From: JAGWBF01 sp963663025
GTDB taxonomy: Bacteria; Chloroflexota; Dehalococcoidia; Lucifugimonadales; JAGWBF01
Assembly: GCA_963663025.1 (NCBI GenBank)
Contig: OY760073.1
Location: 1,240,001-1,304,000 of the forward strand
Direction: 5' to 3'
DNA: 64,000 nt
Shown here piece by piece: positions 17,006 to 25,112 of the stretch; the stretch's first letter is position 1, and each line of letters starts with the position of its first letter. Under the pieces are notes generated by a model. That model was given only the letters and a program-made list of their open reading frames with translations, searched no databases and had not been told where the DNA came from. A program made the translations under genes and the position numbers.

Positions 17006-18139
17006 CTAGATGCCCAATGCCTGGCCAACCAGCTCCTCATGATATCCCGGGCCTCCGTAGAGGGACTCCTGTGCCTTTGCCCTACGCGTGTACAGCTGGA
17101 GGTCGTGGTCCCAGGTGAAGCCGATGGCCCCATGACACTGGTGGGCCAGGGAACACACCCGCTGGTAAGAACGGCTGATCCAGGCCTTGGCCATGGAGAC
17201 CTCCAAGTCCGAAGGCCCATCCTCCGTGAGCTTCCAGACTGCCTGGTGGGCAACGTAACGGCAGCATTCGACCTCGGTCGCCATGTTGGCGCAATGGTGC
17301 TGCACCGCCTGGAAGCTGCCCACGGGACGTCCGAACTGCACCCGCTGCTTGGCATACCCGACTGTCAGGTCCAGAACCGCCTCGGCGCCCCCCATCATCT
17401 CCAGGGACTTTGCTACAGTTGCCCTCTTCAGAGTGCGCTCCAGCAAAGGCCACCCTTTGCCTTCCTCTCCCAGGAGGGCGGTTTCAGGCAAGTTTACGCC
17501 CGTAAATGTCACCTCGCACTGCTTGTCGCCCGCCAGGGTGCGCATGGGCCTGATCCCGATGCCTGCGGCGCTAGACGGCACGATGAAGCAGCTAATGCCG
17601 TCTGCAGGGTCGGAGGCCTCCGATGTTCGGGCGGCGACAAGAAACAGGTCAGCTATCTGGCCATCGGGCACAAACAGCTTGATGCCGTCGATCACGAACC
17701 CATCGCCTGACCTGCGAGCTTGCGTCTCCACACCCCACGGCTGGTACGTAGCGCCGGCTTCGACCAATGCCAGGGTCAGAGTAATCTGGCCTTCGCATAT
17801 TGACGGGATGTACTCTCGCTTCTGGCCTTCTGTACCCCCATCCAGGATGGTCAGGCCTCCCAGCACAACAGTGGAAAAGAAGGGGCCGGGCAGGAGCGCC
17901 CTCCCCATCTCCTCCAGCAGGACCGCCAGGTCCATGAAGTCCCCGCCGGTGCCTCCGTGCTCCTCGGGAAAGGCGACGCCGCACCACCCAAGGGCTGCCA
18001 TCTGGCCCCAGACCTGCTCAGGGTGGCCCCGCTCATCCTCCTCCATCTGGCGTACAAGGTCCGGGGGGCATTCGCTCTCCAGGAACTCGCGGGCGCTGCT
18101 CTTCAGCATCTGCTGGGTTTCGGTCAGTCCTAGGTCCAT
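17006..18139 (-). CDS. Acyl-CoA dehydrogenase family protein
   Basis: 377 residues from ATG 18139, chosen because GAGGAGAG lies just upstream; the reading frame extends 13 codons further without a site. Three-domain ACAD fold: N-terminal helical part with FPEEHGGTGGDFMDLAVLLEEMGRAL, middle FAD-binding beta domain with VNLPETALLGEEGKGW, and C-terminal helices with QRVQFGRPVGSFQAVQHHCANM. It oxidises an acyl-CoA with FAD. It shares the operon with a second acyl-CoA dehydrogenase; such neighbours can form mixed alpha2beta2 enzymes in sterol or branched-acid degradation, which is only a possibility here. Confidence 0.9.
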   Translation of the reverse strand: MDLGLTETQQMLKSSAREFLESECPPDLVRQMEEDERGHPEQVWGQMAALGWCGVAFPEEHGGTGGDFMDLAVLLEEMGRALLPGPFFSTVVLGGLTILDGGTEGQKREYIPSICEGQITLTLALVEAGATYQPWGVETQARRSGDGFVIDGIKLFVPDGQIADLFLVAARTSEASDPADGISCFIVPSSAAGIGIRPMRTLAGDKQCEVTFTGVNLPETALLGEEGKGWPLLERTLKRATVAKSLEMMGGAEAVLDLTVGYAKQRVQFGRPVGSFQAVQHHCANMATEVECCRYVAHQAVWKLTEDGPSDLEVSMAKAWISRSYQRVCSLAHQCHGAIGFTWDHDLQLYTRRAKAQESLYGGPGYHEELVGQALGI

Positions 18140-18167
18140 GGAACTCTCCTCAAATCTTCGGCCGTCC

Positions 18168-18530
18168 TTACCGGGCATCCTTGTCGTTTTGCCAAAGACC
18201 GAGGGGATTGCCCTCGGTGTCCACGCACTGGGCGTTGTACCCGACGTAGGGGATGGCTGTCTTTCCTACGACAACCCTGCCTCCCAGCTCACTCACCTTC
18301 GCCAGCGCTTCATCGATGGAGTCCACGGTGTAGTAATTGATGTTGCCCTGATGAGGCCCGGACCTTTGTATTAATCCCCCGAGGGCATCCCCTTCTGGGG
18401 CGCGAATCACCCAGTACTCCATGTCGGGCACCGGGACCTTTTTGAAAGACCAACCGAACAGGCCTCCGTAGAAATTCTCCGCCCGTTCGGGCTCGCTTAT
18501 GGCTATATCGAAGTGCACCTCTTGAGGCAT
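18168..18530 (-). CDS. VOC (glyoxalase/bleomycin resistance) family protein
   Basis: 120 residues with the VOC beta-alpha-beta-beta-beta pattern: VHFDIAISEPERAENFYGGL at the start and CVDTEGNPLGLWQND at the end, typical of one-module-pair VOC proteins. The conserved metal His near the N-terminus and Glu in DTEGNP are present. Function could be a lyase, isomerase or binding protein; not resolvable. It lies 28 bases upstream of the acyl-CoA dehydrogenase gene. Confidence 0.88.
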   Translation of the reverse strand: MPQEVHFDIAISEPERAENFYGGLFGWSFKKVPVPDMEYWVIRAPEGDALGGLIQRSGPHQGNINYYTVDSIDEALAKVSELGGRVVVGKTAIPYVGYNAQCVDTEGNPLGLWQNDKDAR

Positions 18531-18654
18531 CGCTGCCCTCCCTGTGGGACGATTTGTTGAAGTCTCCGGGGCGCCCCTGTTCCGTCGGGGAAGCTGCCCT
18601 GTGTATCGGAAACCGTTGGGGTCACAGGATTAGGATTGTGGAAATAGTTCCAGG

Positions 18655-19830
18655 CTATCCTCGGGGCAGGCCCAGTCCCCTGGAGGCGATAATGTTGCGC
18701 TGGACCTCCGACGTGCCCGCCGCCACGGTGTGGGAGAAAGAGTGCATCCAGTCCTCGGGCACACGCCCCTTGAGGGGCGCCCACGCTTCTCCATCGCGGA
18801 GCTGGCCGTACAGGCCCAGGATCTCGAGGCAGGATGAAGTGACCCGCTGCAGGGTTTCGGAGCCAAACACCTTGCTCATGGATGCTTCCTTGTTGGGCAC
18901 CAGCCCTTCTCCCTGCATCCAGGCCACGCCGTAGGCAAGGAGCCTCGCCGTCTCCGATTCAATGTGGCGGTCGATAAGCAGGTTGCGGACGCGGGGGTCA
19001 GAGGCTAGCGAACCCCCATTGGACTTGGTGTTCTTCACATGCTGGGTCACGTCCGACAGGATGCGCCGGGATATGGCCGAGTAGTCGATCCCGGACCGTT
19101 CGAAGTCCAGGAGCGTAACGCCTACGTACCATCCCCTGTTTTCTTCCCCGACCAGGTTCCGCTTGGGGACCCGCACGTTGTCGAAGAACACCTGGTTGAA
19201 GTCGTGGCCTCCGGTCATGTTGTGAACGGGCTGAACGGTTACGCCGGGGGTCTTCATGTCCACCAGTATGAAGCTGATACCCCGGTGCTTGGGGGCATCG
19301 ATGTCTGTGCGGGCCAGGAGCATGATCCAGTCTGCCCTGTGGGCCATGGTTGTCCAGATCTTGCTGCCGTTTATGACGTAGTCGTCGCCGTCGGCCACCG
19401 CCCGCGTCTGAAGGGAAGCCAGGTCCGAACCGGATCCCGGCTCACTGTAACCCTGGCACCACTGCACCTCGCCCTTTGCCACGGGCAGAAGAAACTCCTT
19501 CTTCTGCTCTTCGGTGCCGTAGATCATCAAGGTAGGGGCCAGCATTCGTACGCCGAAGATGTCCCGTCCAGGGGCGCGGTTGTAGGACATCTCCTCGTTG
19601 AAGAGAGCCGAGCGGACTGGAGAAACCCCCTGCCCACCGTACTCTTCGGGCCAGTGCATGGTCAGCCAGCCCTTGTCGGCCATTTTCCTGCGCAAGGCCT
19701 TGGTGAAGTCCCAGTCTTCGTCCTCCGCCCAGCGCCCCCTTCCCTCCCATCCCGGAGGCAGTTCTTCACCTAGGAACTGCAGAAGAGAGGATCGGAAGTC
19801 ATCGTCGGCGGCGGATAACCGGAAGTCCAT
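18655..19830 (-). CDS. Acyl-CoA dehydrogenase family protein (second copy)
   Basis: 391 residues. Family motifs: MHWPEEYGGQGVSPVRSALF in the N-terminal helical domain, WCQGYSEPGSGSDLASLQTRA and GSKIWTTMAHRADWIMLLAR in the FAD domain, and MSKVFGSETLQRVTSSCLEI and AGTSEVQRNIIASRGLGLPR at the C-terminus, the last being a typical FAD/ETF-contact segment. It is only distantly similar to the other acyl-CoA dehydrogenase, so they are not recent duplicates. It is the first gene of the operon, preceded by an AGGAGGAGC site. Confidence 0.92.
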   Translation of the reverse strand: MDFRLSAADDDFRSSLLQFLGEELPPGWEGRGRWAEDEDWDFTKALRRKMADKGWLTMHWPEEYGGQGVSPVRSALFNEEMSYNRAPGRDIFGVRMLAPTLMIYGTEEQKKEFLLPVAKGEVQWCQGYSEPGSGSDLASLQTRAVADGDDYVINGSKIWTTMAHRADWIMLLARTDIDAPKHRGISFILVDMKTPGVTVQPVHNMTGGHDFNQVFFDNVRVPKRNLVGEENRGWYVGVTLLDFERSGIDYSAISRRILSDVTQHVKNTKSNGGSLASDPRVRNLLIDRHIESETARLLAYGVAWMQGEGLVPNKEASMSKVFGSETLQRVTSSCLEILGLYGQLRDGEAWAPLKGRVPEDWMHSFSHTVAAGTSEVQRNIIASRGLGLPRG

Positions 19831-19892
19831 GGTGTTGCTCCTCCTGGAGTCGAAGAGAAGGGTCTAAGGCCGGCATAGGGCCGGCCAGTTAG

Positions 19893-20129
19893 CTAGCTGC
19901 CGACTGCCACACAGGTGACGGTGCGAACCACACCACTGATGGTGTGAATCTTCTCGGTAACCAGGGACCCCATCACGTTTATGTCGGGCGTGTCTATTAC
20001 TGCGATTACGTCGTAAGGGCCGGTAACGACGTTGACCGACTGCATGCCTCCAACGGTGTTAAGCGTATCGGCAACTTCACGGGTCTTGCCAACGGCGGTT
20101 TCGATCAAGATAAATGCCTTGGTTGCCAC
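19893..20129 (-). CDS. Lrp/AsnC-type ligand-binding (RAM) domain protein
   Basis: 78 residues from GTG 20129, preceded by a strong GGAGGTCAG site. It is a single RAM/ACT-like domain (ATKAFILIETAVGK to GVVRTVTCVAVGS) without the usual N-terminal HTH. Stand-alone RAM proteins bind amino acids and may sense them or regulate partners. It is separated from the acyl-CoA dehydrogenase operon by about 60 bases. Confidence 0.85.
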   Translation of the reverse strand: MATKAFILIETAVGKTREVADTLNTVGGMQSVNVVTGPYDVIAVIDTPDINVMGSLVTEKIHTISGVVRTVTCVAVGS

Positions 20130-20285
20130 ACCTGACCTCCTTATGAAGAGCTGCCTCCCAGGCGCGTCGCTTTCTATGCACGGGGAAGTCACGGCAGCAG
20201 GTTCAGGAAGATTTCCCAACATGATAAGGCGCGGGTATTAGGGTGTCAATCAGCTTGCCAAGGCGGCTATAATGCCGCCCGGACG

Positions 20286-21008
20286 GTGGAAATGGACCTG
20301 CTGCGAGAGGGCGCCAGCCGCCTGGGTTTCTCCATCACTTTAAAACAGGAAGAGCAGTTCGCCCGCTATTGCCGAGAGCTGCTGGCCTGGAACCTCAAGA
20401 TGAACCTGACCGCCATCGTTGAGTACGAGGAGGTGCAGGTAAAGCACTTCCTCGACTCTCTGACTCCTGCCCTTGCCATAAATGATCACCTCTCCCGGGG
20501 CGGGTCCCTCCTGGACGTGGGCGCAGGAGGAGGCTTCCCGGGAATCCCTCTGAAGATAGCGTATCCCGACATCAGCCTCACCCTGATGGATTCGGTCGGC
20601 AAGAAAGGCGCCTTCCTGCAGCACATCATCTCCCATCTGGAGCTGCACGACACCAATATCCACATTGGGAGGGCCGAAGACGGCGCCACGAAGCCCCACT
20701 TCCGGGAAGCCTTCGATGTGGTTGTGTCCAGGGGAGTTGCACCGATGCGCGTCTTGATGGAACTTACCCTGCCTTACTGCACCCAGGGAGGAGTAACAGC
20801 GGTGCTAAAGAAGGGCGACATCGAGTCGGAAATAAGCAGCTCCCTGCAAGCCATTGATGTGCTCGGAGGGAAGCTGCGCCAAGTTGTTCCAGTGGAGGGT
20901 ATCGAAGCCCTGGAAGACGGCCGAGTTGTGGTGGTGGTCGACAAGGTGTCCACAACACCAGCCAAGTACCCCAGGCGTCCCGGGCTGCCCCAGAAACACC
21001 CTCTTTAG
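20286..21008 (+). CDS. rsmG: 16S rRNA (guanine527-N7)-methyltransferase
   Basis: 240 residues. The RsmG hallmarks are the N-terminal YCRELLAWNLKMNLTAI and HFLDSLTP, then the SAM motif LLDVGAGGGFPGIPLKI and VVSRGVAPMRVLMELTLPYC. It methylates G527 of 16S rRNA in the 530 loop; loss gives low-level streptomycin resistance in other bacteria. ATG 20292 two codons downstream is an equally good start. A TATAAT at 20268-20273 just upstream suggests a very short or no 5' leader. Confidence 0.94.
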   Translation: MEMDLLREGASRLGFSITLKQEEQFARYCRELLAWNLKMNLTAIVEYEEVQVKHFLDSLTPALAINDHLSRGGSLLDVGAGGGFPGIPLKIAYPDISLTLMDSVGKKGAFLQHIISHLELHDTNIHIGRAEDGATKPHFREAFDVVVSRGVAPMRVLMELTLPYCTQGGVTAVLKKGDIESEISSSLQAIDVLGGKLRQVVPVEGIEALEDGRVVVVVDKVSTTPAKYPRRPGLPQKHPL

Positions 21009-21037
21009 ACACTTTCCTCGGTTGGCTCCAGAACACC

Positions 21038-21415
21038 ATGCCACTTTATACTGCCAGTTTCTACGATCCCCAGGACTGGGTGGGCCAGCCCTTCCGAATT
21101 TCCCGTGGGCATCCCAGGGGCAGGAGGGTGCAATGGGAGACCCTCCCCTTCTTCTTTCCAGAGCGAGCGCTGGTCCGTGCCTATCGCAGCGGCGAGCTGG
21201 ACTTCGCCGATTACACTCCAATCTACCTGGTCCACCTGGAACGCACCTATGAGTCCAGCGACGCAATGCACCGTTGGATCCATGAGGACATGCCCGAGCT
21301 GGATGACTTCACCTTACTATGCTTCGAAAGGTTCGAGGCCCCTTGCCACCGGCGGCTGCTGGCCGGCTGGCTGTCAGGAAAGTGCCCTGACCTGCAGATA
21401 GGCTGGACTAGGTGA
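21038..21415 (+). CDS. DUF488-family protein
   Basis: 125 residues with the family endpoint LLCFERFEAPCHRRLLAGWL, the conserved Cys-His-Arg of DUF488 proteins. The N-terminal TASFYDPQDWVGQPFRISRG resembles the start of this family. Function is not established. It begins 29 bases after rsmG and overlaps the next frame start region, so it may be co-transcribed. Confidence 0.8.
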   Translation: MPLYTASFYDPQDWVGQPFRISRGHPRGRRVQWETLPFFFPERALVRAYRSGELDFADYTPIYLVHLERTYESSDAMHRWIHEDMPELDDFTLLCFERFEAPCHRRLLAGWLSGKCPDLQIGWTR

Positions 21416-21468
21416 AAATGGCACGACGCTGTTTCGGAATTTCACTGTGGATTTATGTAAAGGAGGCC

Positions 21469-22425
21469 ATGAACCTACGCCATAACCTGTCGGCCTGGCT
21501 GGCCCTTGCTGCTCTGATTCTGGCAGGCGCTGTTATTGCTTGCGATACACAAAGCCCGACTGGCGCACACACACCAACGGCATCGGATATGCCATCACAC
21601 ACCGCAGACAGAATAGAACCCCTCCCTTCCGCGACGCCAACCTCAGTTCCCCTTCCGGAACCCGGGGAGAGTCCCGCCACTCCCACGCCGACGGAAATCC
21701 ATCCAACACAGGTTTCGACCCCAACGCCAACCCCAACCAATACACCCATCCCATTGCCAACCGCATCTCCAACACCCAGGCCTACCGAGTCCCCCACTGC
21801 CACACTCGCACCTTTTCTCCCACCCACGTCTCCACCTGACCCAACGTCGACCCCTACGACTGAACCTGAGCCTACCCAAGCGCCCACGTCTCCACCGGAA
21901 CCGACGGCTGCCCCTTCTCCCGCACCTGAGTCAACCCAGGCGTCCACTCCACAGCCCGAGCCGACTAAGGCCCCTACTCCCGCACCTGAGCCAACCCAGG
22001 CGCCCACTCCTGTACCCGAGCCTACCGAGGAACCGACGCCAGAGCCCACGGAAGTACCCACCACGTCCTCCGATGTCCGTATCGTGTGTATTCTCTTTGA
22101 CGGTGCAATACCGCGTTCAGAAGCCGACGAGTACGTTGAGATTTCCAATTACGGAGGGAGCCAGAATCTGGCCGGGTGGGTGCTCAAGGACAGGGACGAC
22201 AGGAGGCAAGAGTTCGCCTTTCCTGCTTACTCCCTGGGCCCAGGGGATACCATTCGAGTCTATACAAATCAGGTGCATCCCCAGTGGGGAGGTTTAACCT
22301 TTGGATCGGGGACCTCTCTATGGAACAACACGGATGCCGACGTAGCGGTCCTCATCGACGCCCAGGGAAGGGTCGTTTCCAGCGCTACCTACAACACAGG
22401 CAATCCCCCGGGATGTGGGGGATAG
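21469..22425 (+). CDS. Lipoprotein with Thr/Pro stalk and lamin-tail (LTD) domain
   Basis: 318 residues from ATG 21469, right after an AAGGAGG site. The N-terminal signal ends in a lipobox-like AVIAC at about residue 24, so it should be lipid anchored on the outer face. Next is a stalk of about 150 residues of Pro-Thr and Glu-Pro repeats. The C-terminal 120 residues (VRIVCILFDGAIPRSEADEY, VEISNYGG, LAGWVLKD, LWNNTDADVAVLID) are a lamin-tail domain, an Ig-like fold used in secreted bacterial proteins for binding or scaffolding. One of three surface proteins in a row. Confidence 0.85.
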   Translation: MNLRHNLSAWLALAALILAGAVIACDTQSPTGAHTPTASDMPSHTADRIEPLPSATPTSVPLPEPGESPATPTPTEIHPTQVSTPTPTPTNTPIPLPTASPTPRPTESPTATLAPFLPPTSPPDPTSTPTTEPEPTQAPTSPPEPTAAPSPAPESTQASTPQPEPTKAPTPAPEPTQAPTPVPEPTEEPTPEPTEVPTTSSDVRIVCILFDGAIPRSEADEYVEISNYGGSQNLAGWVLKDRDDRRQEFAFPAYSLGPGDTIRVYTNQVHPQWGGLTFGSGTSLWNNTDADVAVLIDAQGRVVSSATYNTGNPPGCGG

Positions 22426-22429
22426 AGAC

Positions 22430-22740
22430 GCCTCCAGTCCATCGCCTCTCCCTCCCTCGATGGATGGGACCAAGGGGAGGGTAGTACTTAGCCGTTATTG
22501 CGGCGAAGGCCGCAATCCAGGAAATCCCGGTACTGAAGCAGGCCGGGTGTGACAAAAGGCCACCCCGCCCGTTCGCCCTGAGGCTCTCGAAGGGGAACGG
22601 GGGCCAAGATAGGAACGCTTTTGTGCTCTCCCTGAACAGAGCCGTCATGCAACCCGCCAATGCTCCGCCCTGGATTGCGGCCTTCGCCGCAATGACGGGT
22701 TGGGTATCCCCTGATTCCAGGCGCGGACTGGCGACGGGCA
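22430..22740. repeat. Repeat-filled intergenic region
   Basis: Between two convergent surface-protein genes. Holds hairpins ATTGCGGC-N4-GCCGCAAT at 22497-22516 and 22674-22693 and one CGTTCGCCCTGAGGCTCTCG/GGGGAACGG element at about 22569-22600, the same families as at 10.1-10.8 kb. The hairpins could end transcription from both sides. No gene is seen. Confidence 0.85.
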
Positions 22741-22752
22741 GACTGCCCAGGT

Positions 22753-25080
22753 CTAGGAGGTGATGCATTTGCCATCCACAAAGTTCATCCCAGATGGACA
22801 GCCCAGCCTCCGACCATCTATCTGCAACGCCACCGACTTGCCCAAGCGATTCGCCTTGTCGTTGCTCCCCGATCCCCCTGTGTTCACCTCCGTCCACAAT
22901 ACCTTGTTGGCGATGGCCCAGCCCGTTTCCTCATTGCTGTTTGTGAAGCGCACCTTGAAGCCGGAGGCGCTGACATCGGAGGGAGCTATCCGCAGGTACC
23001 ACTTCTGGGACTCTTTCTGCCCGTTCCCCGGCACCTCCACGCTCCCACCTGCGGAGTGCAGCAGCACCCTGCGTCCCTCAGCAGTGTCGGAGCTGCTCAC
23101 AAAGTCCCCCGCAAGGCAGTCTTCGTATATGGCTGGACTGTAATCAAAGGTGGAGTCTGTGCCATGGTAGATGGTGTGGAGGTCATCGTCGTACCTGCAG
23201 AAGCGGGCTGTCAGCCTGACCCCAGGGTCGCTGGCAAGGGTGATGCGGTGCACCGCAAACTTGTCATGCTCGCTGCCGTAAGCCCATGTGCCGTTGTCCA
23301 GCTTCACCTTTGGTCCCAGCTTCTGGTACAGCACAGGCCCTGTGGTGTATCCGCTGCCCAGGTTCAGGGTGGTGTCGGAGCTTTCCTTCTGGGCAAGGTT
23401 GTCCGAAAGGGTGATGAGGGGCTCCGAGATGCGCAGCATAAGCTCATCTCCCGAGGACCAGGGCTGCTTGGAGACGCCCCAGGTGAGGGCGCCGGCGGCG
23501 CTGTCCCCCGTGGCCCCGGTGAGGGAGAGCATCGTTGTCCCATCGCCGGTGATGAAGTCGAAGATGTGGGTTGTCAGATCAACGTAGGGGGATAGGATCA
23601 TGGTGACAGCATCCCCGGTCCCGTAGATGCTGGTGATAGTTGTGGTGGTGTCGCCTGTGGTGAAAGCTGCGGGGGAAAGGTCTCCTGTGCTGAGGTTGCC
23701 CGAGCTGAGGTAGCCATCCCCGCTGCCGATGGTCTGGGGGTCGAAGAAAGCTTCATGCACCGTGCCCGCGGGAGCTGTGACGGTCAGGACGTCCAGGCCA
23801 TCTTTCTTCTGCTCCTCTGGCTGCCCGTCGCAGACTAGGAATACTTTCGGGACCCAGTTCCCGGTAAACTTATACTCACCTACCGGAAGCGGTCGGGTAG
23901 TCCTGACCTCCCCGGTCCAGTCTGAGTTGAACAGACCTGCCTCGTTGTCTAGAAGCTGAAAGACGTTGTAGCCCGGCGGCGGTGACATATCTCCATGTTC
24001 TGCCCGGAGCTCTGCAGCACGATCAGGAGAATATGTCCCCCTCACCCGAGTACCAACAGGCTGGCCGGAAGCCATAGTATAATCGTGACGCTGAACAGGA
24101 TATTTGCCTACCCTGCCTTCCATCAGCCAAGCGATATAAGCCTCCTCTTCATACTTCTTGGCAATGCAGGCCCTGTACGCATCCGAACCACCGCCGTCGA
24201 TAACTTCTTGCTCGATCGCTCTGACCTTCGCCTTCATCTGAGCCAGCGTGATGGTGGAGGAGTCCGACGTGCCCGACACTCCCCTGGTACTCGAGCCCGC
24301 AACTCCTCCCGCCGATTGGATGCCCGGTGCATTCAGAAGGAAGCGTATCGCTCTTGAGTTTCCGCGAGGACCAGACCCGGACGGCCCCCCGAGTGCCACC
24401 GCCGCCGCTGGCAGCCACGCCTTGTCATTTGGGCTAACTATCGTATAGAAATCTCCCATAAAGACCCCCGACCGCGACCAGCCGTACGAGGGGTCGATCA
24501 TCCCGAGGACATATCGATCCGCCACGGGGAAGTCCGGCATGAACCCCTTGGGGTGCTGTTCCTGCAAGAACAGGATGGCCTGTCTGTTGTCCCACCGGGC
24601 ATCCCGGGCAGCCAGGAGGTCAGCTCCGTCTTGAAGTGCATCACCGGTGCTGGCATGCCCTACTAAGTCATGATGGTAGACCACAGCCACGATCTCATCA
24701 TCGCCAGTGCCCTTTAGATATTCCGAGACTGCGAAGGTGTATTCCAACGTACCCAAGTAGGTGATGTCCTTGCTGACGACGATACCGAACACCTCTGGGT
24801 ACTCCGGGTCCCACCGGGTGATGCTGGAGGTGACGGAACTAAGCGTTGCCCTCACGATCACCTCTGCTCCGGCGATCCGCTCCTCCAGGGAAGCTGGGCC
24901 GTTGTATGACGGCCCCGCTGCTAAGGTGAAGGTGCGAGATTCCTCCTCCTGATCCTCCTGGCTGAGCTGTACCCATGGCTGCGGTGAGCTACAGGCGAGG
25001 GGAAGGAACAGTGCAAAGGCCACAAGAACCAGCCCCAGGCCCCATATAGGTCGGCGCAGGCTATCAGCTTTTTGCGTCAT
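22753..25080 (-). CDS. Large surface lipoprotein of unknown function
   Basis: 775 residues. The signal ends in LPLAC-SS (about residue 30), a lipobox. Residues about 50-200 resemble a secreted beta-rich domain (EVIVRATLSSVTSSITRW and LFLQEQHPKGF). A central part is rich in the tripeptide Thr-Gly-Asp, spaced every 8-15 residues (STGDLSPAAFTTGDTTTT and on). The C-terminal part is beta-rich with several Trp-containing strands and ends with CPSGMNFVDGKC-ITS. No family recognised. ATG 25080 has a GGAGG site. It is immediately downstream of the metalloprotease gene on the same strand, 32 bases apart, so they may work together at the surface. Confidence 0.8.
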   Translation of the reverse strand: MTQKADSLRRPIWGLGLVLVAFALFLPLACSSPQPWVQLSQEDQEEESRTFTLAAGPSYNGPASLEERIAGAEVIVRATLSSVTSSITRWDPEYPEVFGIVVSKDITYLGTLEYTFAVSEYLKGTGDDEIVAVVYHHDLVGHASTGDALQDGADLLAARDARWDNRQAILFLQEQHPKGFMPDFPVADRYVLGMIDPSYGWSRSGVFMGDFYTIVSPNDKAWLPAAAVALGGPSGSGPRGNSRAIRFLLNAPGIQSAGGVAGSSTRGVSGTSDSSTITLAQMKAKVRAIEQEVIDGGGSDAYRACIAKKYEEEAYIAWLMEGRVGKYPVQRHDYTMASGQPVGTRVRGTYSPDRAAELRAEHGDMSPPPGYNVFQLLDNEAGLFNSDWTGEVRTTRPLPVGEYKFTGNWVPKVFLVCDGQPEEQKKDGLDVLTVTAPAGTVHEAFFDPQTIGSGDGYLSSGNLSTGDLSPAAFTTGDTTTTITSIYGTGDAVTMILSPYVDLTTHIFDFITGDGTTMLSLTGATGDSAAGALTWGVSKQPWSSGDELMLRISEPLITLSDNLAQKESSDTTLNLGSGYTTGPVLYQKLGPKVKLDNGTWAYGSEHDKFAVHRITLASDPGVRLTARFCRYDDDLHTIYHGTDSTFDYSPAIYEDCLAGDFVSSSDTAEGRRVLLHSAGGSVEVPGNGQKESQKWYLRIAPSDVSASGFKVRFTNSNEETGWAIANKVLWTEVNTGGSGSNDKANRLGKSVALQIDGRRLGCPSGMNFVDGKCITS

Positions 25081-25112
25081 ATCGAACCTCCGTTCCTACG
25101 TACATCTCCAGA